From Enterobacter sp. SA187 (GTDB lineage: Bacteria; Pseudomonadota; Gammaproteobacteria; Enterobacterales; Enterobacteriaceae), in the NCBI RefSeq assembly GCF_001888805.2, contig NZ_CP019113.1, forward strand, positions 124,001 through 188,000: a DNA stretch of 64,000 bases. The letters run 5' to 3'. The position numbers and the translations under genes were made by a program. The notes below the pieces were generated by a model. It searched no databases and was not told the origin of the DNA. It was given only the letters and a program-made list of their open reading frames with translations. Below are positions 33,437-41,004 of the stretch, one piece after another (positions within the stretch are counted from its first letter, which is position 1; every line of letters starts with the position of its first letter).

Positions 33437-33799
33437 ATGATCACCACCTTGTTTAAAGATTTCACCTTCGAAGCCGCTCATCACCTGCCGCACGTGCCGG
33501 AAGGCCATAAATGTGGTCGCCTGCACGGTCACTCTTTTATGGTGCGCCTGGAAATTACCGGTGAAGTCGATCCGCATACCGGCTGGATCATGGATTTTTC
33601 CGAGCTAAAACGCGCGTTTAAGCCGACATATGACCGCCTGGATCACTATTATCTGAATGATATTCCGGGGCTTGAGAACCCGACCAGCGAAGTGCTGGCC
33701 GCGTGGATCTGGAACGAAATGAAGCCGCTGGTGCCGCAGCTGAGCGCGGTGATGGTGAAAGAAACCTGTACGGCGGGCTGTATTTATCGCGGGGAGTGA
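33437..33799 (+). CDS. queD: 6-carboxy-5,6,7,8-tetrahydropterin synthase QueD
   Basis: A 120-residue enzyme of queuosine synthesis that turns dihydroneopterin triphosphate into carboxytetrahydropterin. Zinc ligands are His15, His30 and His32, and the catalytic Cys26 is in HKCGRLHGHSF. The ATG at 33437 was preferred because AGAG lies 8 nt upstream; an ATG two codons earlier has only 2-nt spacing. QueE, the next pathway enzyme, is encoded convergently just downstream, and QueF (the last preQ1 step) is at 58.6 kb. Confidence 0.96.
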   Translation: MITTLFKDFTFEAAHHLPHVPEGHKCGRLHGHSFMVRLEITGEVDPHTGWIMDFSELKRAFKPTYDRLDHYYLNDIPGLENPTSEVLAAWIWNEMKPLVPQLSAVMVKETCTAGCIYRGE

Positions 33800-33814
33800 T
33801 CTCCTGTCATATCA

Positions 33815-33834
33815 CCCTCTCCCGTGGGAGAGGG
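33815..33834. terminator. Hairpin between convergent queD and queE
   Basis: CCCTCTCCC-GT-GGGAGAGGG is a perfect 9-bp palindrome between the two stop codons. It has no T-runs. The same stem (loop GCA) recurs between barA and garK, so it is a dispersed hairpin element. Confidence 0.6.
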
Positions 33835-33841
33835 CGTCTGG

Positions 33842-34513
33842 TCAGGCGATGTTCAGATATTTATGCGTCTGCATCGACAGCCGCCAGTTGCGGGCAATAC
33901 AGGTTTCGATGCACAGACGCGTGGCGTCTTCTTTCTGACTGATGGGTTGCAGGGCGATAACGCGGGGTTTGTCATCGTCAAGACGCGCCAGCAGTTCATC
34001 CAGCGCTTCAATATCCCGCACACGGCCTACCGGATGTTTGATCTCGTCGGCGCGCTCCAGCGCCTGCGTCAGCACGTCATACCCGCCGCGCATATTTACC
34101 TTCGGCGATACCGTGACCCAGGTGCCCGTCGTGGTGCGAACTTCGTGCGTGCCGCTGGTTTCGATCTGGCAGCTAAAACCGTTCTTCTCAAACAGTGAGG
34201 TCAGCGGCAGCAGATCGTGTATGCAGGGCTCACCGCCGGTGATCACCACATGACGCGCGGTGTAACCCTGACGGCTGATAATAGCCAGCAAATCTTCGCT
34301 GCTCGCCGCGCCCCATTTATCGCTCTCTTTGGTTTTGGCGATAACGCTGTAGAGCGACACTTCCCGATCGGAGAGCTTGTCCCATGTGTGTTTGGTGTCG
34401 CACCAGGCACAGCCAACCGGGCATCCCTGCAAACGAATAAAAATGGCAGGAACGCCGGTAAAGTAACCCTCGCCTTGCAAGGTCTGGAACATTTCATTAA
34501 TCGGGTACTGCAT
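33842..34513 (-). CDS. queE: 7-carboxy-7-deazaguanine synthase QueE
   Basis: A 223-residue radical-SAM enzyme that contracts carboxytetrahydropterin to 7-carboxy-7-deazaguanine. The cluster motif CPVGCAWC gives Cys31, Cys35 and Cys38, and ITGGEPC binds SAM. The start MQYPINEMF has AGAG at 6-nt spacing; an ATG two codons upstream is too close to it. In E. coli QueE also blocks division when over-produced under stress. Confidence 0.97.
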   Translation of the reverse strand: MQYPINEMFQTLQGEGYFTGVPAIFIRLQGCPVGCAWCDTKHTWDKLSDREVSLYSVIAKTKESDKWGAASSEDLLAIISRQGYTARHVVITGGEPCIHDLLPLTSLFEKNGFSCQIETSGTHEVRTTTGTWVTVSPKVNMRGGYDVLTQALERADEIKHPVGRVRDIEALDELLARLDDDKPRVIALQPISQKEDATRLCIETCIARNWRLSMQTHKYLNIA

Positions 34514-34567
34514 ACTCATCTCTGTTCAGGATCTAAACCCTAAGTATCGCAGATCCCGGCCAGACGA

Positions 34568-35272
34568 TCATGTGCCATTCGCGCCCTGCGCATTAATCGC
34601 GCGGGTAAAACGCGCGGTAATTTGCTGCGGCCGGGTGATGGCGCCGCCCACCACCACCGAATGCGCCCCCAGCGCAAGGCACTGCGCGGCAAGCTCAGGC
34701 GTGTCGACATTGCCTTCGGCGATCACCGGGATAGTGGCGATGGAAAGTACCTCTTTTAAAAATTGCAGATCGTTTTCCGGTAGCCGGCGTCCCGCCGTTT
34801 CAGCCGTATAGCCATAAAGGGTGGTGCCGAGGCAGTCAAAGCCCAGCTCACCGGCAATACGCGCATCATCCAGGGTGGCGATATCCGCCATCAGCAAGAC
34901 CTGCGGATAACGGCGGCGGATCGCACTGACCAGCGCGGCCAGGGTGTCGCCGCCAGGCCGCTTACGCTGGGTGGCATCCAGCGCGATGATTTCCGGGGCG
35001 ACCGTCATCAGCTCGTCGATTTCGCGCAGCGTGGCGGTGATAAACACGTCGCTGTCAGGGTAATCACGCTTGATAATGCCGATCACCGGCAGCGACACCT
35101 GCGCCTTGATGGCTTTGATATCCACCACGCTGTTGGCGCGAATACCTGCGGCACCGCCTTCCACTGCGGCCAGCGCCATGCGGGACATAATAAAATCGCT
35201 GTGCAGCGGTTCGTTTTCCAGCGCCTGGCAGGACACCACCAGCGCCTTTTTGATCTGTTCTAATGCATTCAT
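34568..35272 (-). CDS. nanE: N-acetylmannosamine-6-phosphate 2-epimerase NanE
   Basis: A 234-residue TIM-barrel enzyme that converts N-acetylmannosamine 6-phosphate to N-acetylglucosamine 6-phosphate. Typical segments are GAAGIRANSVVDI, IGIIKRDYPDSDVFITAT, DCLGTTLYGYT and VIAEGNVDTPE. It is translationally coupled to the PTS permease (4-nt overlap). Since no nanA, nanT or nanK is nearby, the module most likely uses N-acetylmannosamine taken up and phosphorylated by the PTS rather than sialic acid. Confidence 0.95.
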   Translation of the reverse strand: MNALEQIKKALVVSCQALENEPLHSDFIMSRMALAAVEGGAAGIRANSVVDIKAIKAQVSLPVIGIIKRDYPDSDVFITATLREIDELMTVAPEIIALDATQRKRPGGDTLAALVSAIRRRYPQVLLMADIATLDDARIAGELGFDCLGTTLYGYTAETAGRRLPENDLQFLKEVLSIATIPVIAEGNVDTPELAAQCLALGAHSVVVGGAITRPQQITARFTRAINAQGANGT

Positions 35273-36825
35273 AACGCTAACATCTCTTCCATTTCGTTTT
35301 TGATGATGGTGACGTGCGGCCCGTAAATCACCTGAACCCCGTTACCACGAACGATCACCCCGCGCGCGCCTGTCGCTTTCAGGGCGGCTTCATCCACTTT
35401 GCTGCCCGCTTTTACCGTTACGCGCAGGCGTGTGGCACAGCAGTCGACCTCGTCCAGATTCCCGCGCCCGCCCAGCGCCGCCACTATGGCTTCTGCCCGT
35501 TCGGTGCCGCTGACGGCAGCGATTTCCGCCTGCTCTTTTTCGCGGCCTGGCGTGAGGAAGTTAAAGCGCTTAATCAGGAAGCGAAAGGTGAAGTAGTACA
35601 GGAAGAACCACGGAATGCCGACCAGCGGCACATACAGCCAGTGGGTCTTCGCTTCGCCCTGCATAATGCCGAACAGCACAAAGTCGATAAAGCCGCCGGA
35701 AAATGTCTGCCCGATAGTGATATGCAGCATATGCGCCAGCATGAAAGCCAGCCCGTCGAACAACGCGTGCAGAACGTACAGCACAGGCGCGACAAACAGG
35801 AACGAAAACTCAATAGGTTCGGTAATGCCGGTTAAGAAGGACGTCAGCGCCGCCGAGAACAGCAGGCCAGCTACCCGCTTTTTGTTTTCGGGTTTCGCGG
35901 TGTGGTACATCGCAAGACATGCCCCCACCAGCCCGAACATCATGGTGATGAAGCGGCCGGACATAAAGCGTGAGGTGCCTTCGTAAAACTGCTGCGTCGC
36001 GGGATCGGCCAGCTGCGCGAAGAAAATGCGCTGCGTGCCTTCCACCAGTTGCCCGTTGACTATCTCGCTGCCGCCCAGCGCCGTCGTCCAGAAAGGCAGA
36101 TAAAAGATGTGATGCAGCCCGAAGGGGCCAAGCATGCGCAAAATAAAGCCGTAGAGAAAAGTGCCTAGGTAGCCGGTGGCATCCACCAGCCCGCCAAGAC
36201 CGAAAATCAGCTTTTGAAAATGCGGCCAGACCACCGTCATGATAGCGCCGACAAGGATCGCCGCCAGCGAGCTGATAATGGGTACAAAGCGCGAGCCGCC
36301 AAAAAAGCCCAGAAACTGCGGCAGCGCGATCTTATTAAAGCGGTGATGCAGCGCGCAGGTGACGAGGCCGATGACCACGCCGCCAAACACGCCGGTTTCC
36401 AGCGTCTGAATACCTAAGGTCATGCCCTGCCCGACCGCGCCGGGATTGCTGCTCGCCAGCGTACCGGTGAGCGTCAGCAGCGCATTAATGGTGGCATTCA
36501 TCACCAGATACGCCAGCAGCGCGGCCAGTCCCGCCGTGCCCTTATCGGTTTTCGCCAGCCCCACCGCCACGCCCACCGCAAAAAGTACCGACAGGTTGGC
36601 AAAAACAATCGCCCCGGCGCTGCTCATGATGGTGAAAATCGCCTGTAGCCAGGCCACATCCAGGAAAGGCCAGGCCGTCAGCGTATTGGGATTCGACAGC
36701 GCGCCGCCAATCCCCAACAGCAGCCCCGCCGCCGGAAGTACGGCAATCGGCAGCATAAAAGATTTACCAAAACGCTGCGCTTTTTCAAACCAGCCCCCGG
36801 GGGAGGCACCACTGAACATTGTCAT
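35269..36825 (-). CDS. PTS permease, glucose-family IICB (likely N-acetylmannosamine)
   Basis: A 518-residue PTS transporter. The IIC part (about 1-415) has about ten membrane segments, with SFMLPIAVLPAAGLLLG at the start and the substrate-site motif GITEPIEFSFLFVAP. The IIB domain follows, with its phosphorylated cysteine in DEVDCCATRLRV. No IIA domain is present, so Crr (IIA-glucose) or another IIA must serve. Coupling to nanE suggests N-acetylmannosamine as substrate; N-acetylglucosamine or a related amino sugar is the alternative. GGAG lies 7 nt before the ATG. Divergent from an RpiR regulator. Confidence 0.87.
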   Translation of the reverse strand: MTMFSGASPGGWFEKAQRFGKSFMLPIAVLPAAGLLLGIGGALSNPNTLTAWPFLDVAWLQAIFTIMSSAGAIVFANLSVLFAVGVAVGLAKTDKGTAGLAALLAYLVMNATINALLTLTGTLASSNPGAVGQGMTLGIQTLETGVFGGVVIGLVTCALHHRFNKIALPQFLGFFGGSRFVPIISSLAAILVGAIMTVVWPHFQKLIFGLGGLVDATGYLGTFLYGFILRMLGPFGLHHIFYLPFWTTALGGSEIVNGQLVEGTQRIFFAQLADPATQQFYEGTSRFMSGRFITMMFGLVGACLAMYHTAKPENKKRVAGLLFSAALTSFLTGITEPIEFSFLFVAPVLYVLHALFDGLAFMLAHMLHITIGQTFSGGFIDFVLFGIMQGEAKTHWLYVPLVGIPWFFLYYFTFRFLIKRFNFLTPGREKEQAEIAAVSGTERAEAIVAALGGRGNLDEVDCCATRLRVTVKAGSKVDEAALKATGARGVIVRGNGVQVIYGPHVTIIKNEMEEMLAL

Positions 36826-36852
36826 ACTCTATCTCCGCTCGCTGCTTGTTGA

Positions 36853-36898
36853 TGAAAATTTTTACCACAATAAATATTTAACGTGAAAATTATCACCA
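36853..36898. promoter_or_regulatory. Paired operator-like repeats between the PTS gene and rpiR-type regulator
   Basis: TGAAAATTTTTACCA (36853-36867) and TGAAAATTATCACCA (36884-36898) match at 13 of 15 positions and are 31 bp apart, close to three helical turns. The second contains the inverted repeat GTGA-N6-TCAC. Their place in the divergent gap suggests binding by the RpiR-family regulator; CRP could also use the second. Confidence 0.5.
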
Positions 36899-36995
36899 AA
36901 AAAGCGGAAGCGGATCATACTATTTTAAAATGACTGGCAACCTGTCCCCTCTTTCCGCCACACTATCGGGCATTAACGACGTAAAGGATCCCGGA

Positions 36996-37820
36996 ATGTC
37001 TGAAAATGAAAATGTGCTGCTGCGCCTCCGCCAGGGAATGTCGGGTTACAGCCCCACGCAGCAGAAGCTGACGGAATACATACTGGCAGAACCTTCGCGG
37101 GTGCTTTATCAGACCATCACCGAGCTGGCGCGGGAGAGCGCCACCAGCGAAGCCAGCGTGACGCGCCTGTGTCGTGTGCTGGGCTGCAAAGGCTATACGG
37201 AATTCAAAATGGCGCTGGCGCTGGATGTGCAGCGCGCCGGGACGCCGCGTGAGCAGGGCGATGAGATTGATACGCTGGTGGAAGAGTCGGTCATGGCGCT
37301 GCGGGATACGTCGAGGCTGCTTGACCGCGAGGTGCTGGCCAGGGCGGCAATGACACTGCATCAGGCGCGCACAGTGCAGATTTACGGCGTGGCGGCCAGC
37401 GCCATCATTGGCGATTATCTGCACTACAAACTTTTACGCCTCGGCAAAACGGCGCAGCTGTTCAGCGATATGCATCGCGCGGCGATGAATGCCACCACGC
37501 TGGGAAGTGATGAGCTGGTGATCGCGATCTCCAGTTCCGGCTCCACGCGCGATCTGCTGCATGTGGTGAAACTGGCGCGTAAACGTGGTGCGACGGTGCT
37601 GGCGTTAAGCAATACGCCGCGCAGTCCGCTGGCGTCGATCAGCGATATGCTGCTGGTGGCGGCGAAACCTGAAGGGCCGCTCAGCGCCGGGGCGCTGAAT
37701 GCCAAAGTGGGGGCCATGCTGCTGGTGGAACTGCTGATCACTGCTTTAATGTCTTATGACGCGCATTACAGCGATACCAGCCAGCAAACCGCCAGCGCGA
37801 CCTTACCGCTGCTGCTGTAG
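36996..37820 (+). CDS. RpiR-family transcriptional regulator
   Basis: A 274-residue regulator. It has an N-terminal helix-turn-helix of the RpiR type (about 1-77; TITELARESATSEASVTRLCRVLGCKGYTEF region) and a C-terminal SIS sugar-phosphate-binding domain (about 120-250; IYGVAASAIIGDYLHYKLL and ISSSGSTRDLLHV). It probably controls the divergent PTS-nanE operon in response to a phosphorylated amino sugar. The start at MSENEN has AAGGA 7 nt upstream. Confidence 0.92.
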   Translation: MSENENVLLRLRQGMSGYSPTQQKLTEYILAEPSRVLYQTITELARESATSEASVTRLCRVLGCKGYTEFKMALALDVQRAGTPREQGDEIDTLVEESVMALRDTSRLLDREVLARAAMTLHQARTVQIYGVAASAIIGDYLHYKLLRLGKTAQLFSDMHRAAMNATTLGSDELVIAISSSGSTRDLLHVVKLARKRGATVLALSNTPRSPLASISDMLLVAAKPEGPLSAGALNAKVGAMLLVELLITALMSYDAHYSDTSQQTASATLPLLL

Positions 37821-37963
37821 AACGCTAATACATTGGGGAAGACTACAAATTCGATATGAGTCACTATTGGTTTTTGCAGAATTCCTCTCTTTTATATCAG
37901 CACGCATTCACTATAATTGAGGTAAAGAACATCTATTATAATGATTCTGTATAGAAGAAGGTT

Positions 37964-38311
37964 TCATAACCCCCTAAGACCGTGATAGATTTTCAACATC
38001 TTCCAGTAATTTTTATGAGACCGAACTACTACTTCAATCGTTATAAATAGAAGCCCAAATACAAAAATGAACACCCACAAAGCGCCAGGATCGAGTAACA
38101 CTATCGAGATAATAAAAAAAAGCATAATCGTAGCAATAATGACATCTACGCTGAATATTCTTGCTTCCGTTAGCCGATACGTTTTTTGTAAGCTTAACCC
38201 TTTTGCATTGGCAGCGTTAATAATTTTTTGCGTTTTATATTCACTTAATCCTGTGTTCATTACCCTTTCGACTAAATCTCTATCATTCGGATCATATTTT
38301 TTTTCATGCAT
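37964..38311 (-). CDS. Small membrane protein downstream of the DUF4225 gene (candidate immunity)
   Basis: A 115-residue protein. A charged helical N-terminus of about 50 residues (LVERVMNTGLSEYKTQKIIN) is followed by two membrane helices (about 53-72 and 77-96) and a basic tail. Its N-terminal pattern aligns without gaps with the 105-residue protein at 39114-39431, so the two look like paralogues. GGAGG lies 7 nt before the ATG at 38311, 4 nt after the DUF4225 stop. The family is not recognised; an immunity role is inferred from position. Confidence 0.7.
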   Translation of the reverse strand: MHEKKYDPNDRDLVERVMNTGLSEYKTQKIINAANAKGLSLQKTYRLTEARIFSVDVIIATIMLFFIISIVLLDPGALWVFIFVFGLLFITIEVVVRSHKNYWKMLKIYHGLRGL

Positions 38312-38315
38312 CTGT

Positions 38316-39101
38316 TTACCTCCCCAACGCCTCCCAGTTTGTACTCCCCACTCCCGCAATCTGATAAATAGAAAATCCACTGGCTGCATCACCCGCTAAT
38401 TCATTGATTCCGCCGACAGCGCCCAATGTTCTCCAGTTATGGATATAATCCTCCCGAATATAGTGGAATAATTTCCATGAATCAGACTTTAATGTCAATG
38501 TCGATGCCGACCCGAGAGAAAGGGCAATATCTCCACTTGAAAAAGCGATGTCACCATCCCTTCCTTCACCACCGAAAAACTTAGCAGCCTGCCGATAAGC
38601 ATAACGTACAGGCACTACTTTTGGATCCTCGTGATAAAGCAAGTAGTAGCCATTCTCCCAGACATTTTCACTTCCCTGGATCATTAAAGGAACACCAAAA
38701 TATCTACATGCAGCTCCAATATTCGCCTTGCATATTCCGAATCCCCCGATTGCCTGCATCGAGCCACTAACAAAACCCACTCGCTTGAGCGTAATCGTTA
38801 AAAGCGAATGCCTGTCTTTTTCGCGCTCTGCGATAGCATATAACTTTATGCTTCCCATCTGTAATTGGCTTTGGTTTCGAATCAAACGTTCATACTGACT
38901 TCGTAACCGGTTCATTGCTTCAGAAAAAATTATTTTTCCTGAAAGATAGTCATTAATATATTCTTTCGAAAGAGAATTCTCTTCACACATAAATCTCGAA
39001 CGTAATTTGATTCCATGTAAATATTTAAAACCAATGTCAAATACAAGCCTACTAACTTTCTCTTCTTCACGCTGCAAATTCATTAGTCCATAACTGCACA
39101 T
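38316..39101 (-). CDS. DUF4225 domain protein (putative effector)
   Basis: A 261-residue protein. The C-terminal half (about 115-250) fits the DUF4225 family: a glycine-rich amphipathic stretch GFVSGSMQAIGGFGI, then VPVRYAYRQAAKFFGGEG, GDIALSLGSAS and DSWKLFHYIREDY. DUF4225 proteins are found mainly in enterobacteria, often near small membrane genes, and their function is unknown. The N-terminal half is helical and charged, with no signal peptide. AGGAGG is 5 nt before the ATG. It lies between two similar small membrane proteins on the same strand, an arrangement seen for toxin and immunity genes. Confidence 0.75.
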   Translation of the reverse strand: MCSYGLMNLQREEEKVSRLVFDIGFKYLHGIKLRSRFMCEENSLSKEYINDYLSGKIIFSEAMNRLRSQYERLIRNQSQLQMGSIKLYAIAEREKDRHSLLTITLKRVGFVSGSMQAIGGFGICKANIGAACRYFGVPLMIQGSENVWENGYYLLYHEDPKVVPVRYAYRQAAKFFGGEGRDGDIAFSSGDIALSLGSASTLTLKSDSWKLFHYIREDYIHNWRTLGAVGGINELAGDAASGFSIYQIAGVGSTNWEALGR

Positions 39102-39113
39102 TAAAACCTCCTG

Positions 39114-39431
39114 TCATTTCCCAATCAACTTAACCTGAATTTTAATACTCCATACTAAATTCATAAAAAAAGGTGTAAAGAATAAGGATAAAAAAGCAAT
39201 CACGCTGCAAAAAAGAAAGTTAACTAAAAAGGACTCCACTCCACCAGCTATCGAGCCAAAAATCACAGATAATAACAATACACCACTCCAGGCATAATAT
39301 TTCCATACATAGAGAAAGAATGCCCTTCCTATGCTGATCTTTTTCCTTTTTGCCAATTTAATCAGAAAAGCAGCCTCTCTTTTTTTCACTCCAGATTTAA
39401 TCATGAATATTTTTATTTCATCATCATCCAT
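39114..39431 (-). CDS. Small membrane protein upstream of the DUF4225 gene (candidate immunity paralogue)
   Basis: A 105-residue protein with a basic helical N-terminus (MIKSGVKKREAAFLIKLAKR) and two membrane hairpin segments (about 47-64 and 70-92). It resembles the 115-residue protein at the other end of the trio in length, helix spacing and N-terminal pattern. Base composition is very AT-rich compared with eno next door, which suggests transfer. The ribosome site (AAGGA) is rather far from the ATG. Function unknown. Confidence 0.65.
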   Translation of the reverse strand: MDDDEIKIFMIKSGVKKREAAFLIKLAKRKKISIGRAFFLYVWKYYAWSGVLLLSVIFGSIAGGVESFLVNFLFCSVIAFLSLFFTPFFMNLVWSIKIQVKLIGK

Positions 39432-39577
39432 AATATAAAACTATCCTTATCAAATACTAATTCACTGCACCAATAACACTATATATTATTATTGCTAAAC
39501 TACACTGCAAATAAAAATTTTAGCTTGATATAACTCACATTTATTGGTTCGTGCCCGGAACTTCGCAAAAAATAGGT

Positions 39578-39605
39578 AAAAAAATGCCAGTCCGTAGACT
39601 GGCAT
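39578..39605 (-). terminator. Rho-independent terminator of eno
   Basis: On the minus strand ATGCCAGTC-TACG-GACTGGCAT followed by T7 gives a 9-bp stem 25 nt past the eno stop. Confidence 0.92.
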
Positions 39606-39630
39606 TTATCAATCAGATTAAAAGGCAGAA

Positions 39631-40926
39631 TTACTGGCCTTTGATCTCTTTACGACCGTTGTACGGTGCTTTTTCGCCCAGCGCTTCTTCGATACGGATC
39701 AGCTGGTTGTATTTAGCAACGCGGTCAGAACGGCTCATGGAACCGGTTTTGATCTGGCCTGCAGCGGTACCTACTGCCAGGTCGGCAATGGTCGCATCTT
39801 CAGTTTCGCCAGAACGGTGAGAGATCACCGCGGTGTAGCCAGCGTCTTTCGCCATTTTGATCGCAGCCAGAGTTTCGGTCAGAGAACCGATCTGGTTGAA
39901 TTTGATCAGGATGGAGTTAACGATGCCTTTTTCGATACCTTCTTTCAGGATCTTGGTGTTGGTTACGAACAGATCGTCACCAACCAGCTGGATTTTGTCG
40001 CCCAGCACTTTGGTCTGGTATGCGAAACCATCCCAGTCAGATTCGTCCAGACCATCTTCGATGGAAACGATCGGGTACTGTTTGGTCAGATCTTCCAGGA
40101 AGTGGGTGAATTCTTCAGAGGTGAAGGCTTTGTTGCCTTCGCCGGCCAGAACGTATTTACCGTCTTTGTAGAACTCGGACGCTGCGCAGTCCATCGCCAG
40201 AGTGATGTCGGTGCCCAGTTCGTAGCCTGCTGCTTTAACCGCTTCAGCGATAACAGCCAGTGCTTCAGCGTTGGAACCCAGGTTCGGCGCGTAGCCGCCT
40301 TCGTCGCCAACCGCAGTGTTCATACCTTTAGCTTTCAGAACTTTAGCCAGGTTGTGGAACACTTCAGAACCCATACGCACAGCTTCTTTCAGCGTTTTAG
40401 CGCCAACAGGCTGGATCATGAATTCCTGAATATCAACGTTGTTATCTGCGTGCTCGCCACCGTTGATGATGTTCATCATCGGAACCGGCATGGAGTATTT
40501 GCCCGGAGTGCCGTTCAGTTCAGCGATGTGCTCGTACAGCGCCTGACCTTTAGAAGCCGCAGCGGCTTTGGCGTTAGCCAGAGACACAGCCAGGATAGCG
40601 TTCGCACCGAAGTTAGATTTGTTTTCAGTACCGTCCAGATCGATCATGATCTTATCGATACCAGCCTGGTCTTTGGCGTCTTTGCCAAGCACTGCCTGAG
40701 CAATCGGGCCGTTAACCGCAGCAACCGCTTTGGTTACGCCTTTACCCAGGAAACGGGATTTGTCGCCATCGCGCAGTTCCAGAGCTTCACGGGAACCAGT
40801 AGAAGCACCTGACGGGGCAGCAGCCATACCGACGAAACCACCTTCAAGGTGTACTTCGGCTTCAACAGTCGGGTTACCACGGGAGTCGATGATTTCACGA
40901 CCGATGACTTTAACGATTTTGGACAT
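39631..40926 (-). CDS. eno: Enolase
   Basis: A 431-residue glycolytic enzyme that converts 2-phosphoglycerate to phosphoenolpyruvate; it is also a component of the RNA degradosome. The signature ILIKFNQIGSLTET and SHRSGETEDATIADL are intact, with GEHADNNVDIQEF and substrate-site GDEGGYAPN. It ends at KGQ, one residue shorter than E. coli Eno (KGQA). The start MSKIVKVIG follows AGGA; the in-frame extension upstream is not coding. Located 78 nt downstream of pyrG. Confidence 0.99.
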   Translation of the reverse strand: MSKIVKVIGREIIDSRGNPTVEAEVHLEGGFVGMAAAPSGASTGSREALELRDGDKSRFLGKGVTKAVAAVNGPIAQAVLGKDAKDQAGIDKIMIDLDGTENKSNFGANAILAVSLANAKAAAASKGQALYEHIAELNGTPGKYSMPVPMMNIINGGEHADNNVDIQEFMIQPVGAKTLKEAVRMGSEVFHNLAKVLKAKGMNTAVGDEGGYAPNLGSNAEALAVIAEAVKAAGYELGTDITLAMDCAASEFYKDGKYVLAGEGNKAFTSEEFTHFLEDLTKQYPIVSIEDGLDESDWDGFAYQTKVLGDKIQLVGDDLFVTNTKILKEGIEKGIVNSILIKFNQIGSLTETLAAIKMAKDAGYTAVISHRSGETEDATIADLAVGTAAGQIKTGSMSRSDRVAKYNQLIRIEEALGEKAPYNGRKEIKGQ

Positions 40927-40967
40927 TAGGATTTCCTCAGTACAAGTTAAACTAAAACTCCAGACAA

Positions 40968-40993
40968 ACAATGCACCCGGCAGGGTGCATTGT
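40968..40993 (-). terminator. Strong hairpin between pyrG and eno
   Basis: ACAATGCACCC-GGCA-GGGTGCATTGT is a perfect 11-bp stem with a tetraloop, without a clean T-run. It probably acts as partial terminator or 3'-end protector, since pyrG and eno are partly co-transcribed in E. coli. Confidence 0.6.
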
Positions 40994-41004
40994 CGTTCTA
41001 ACTC

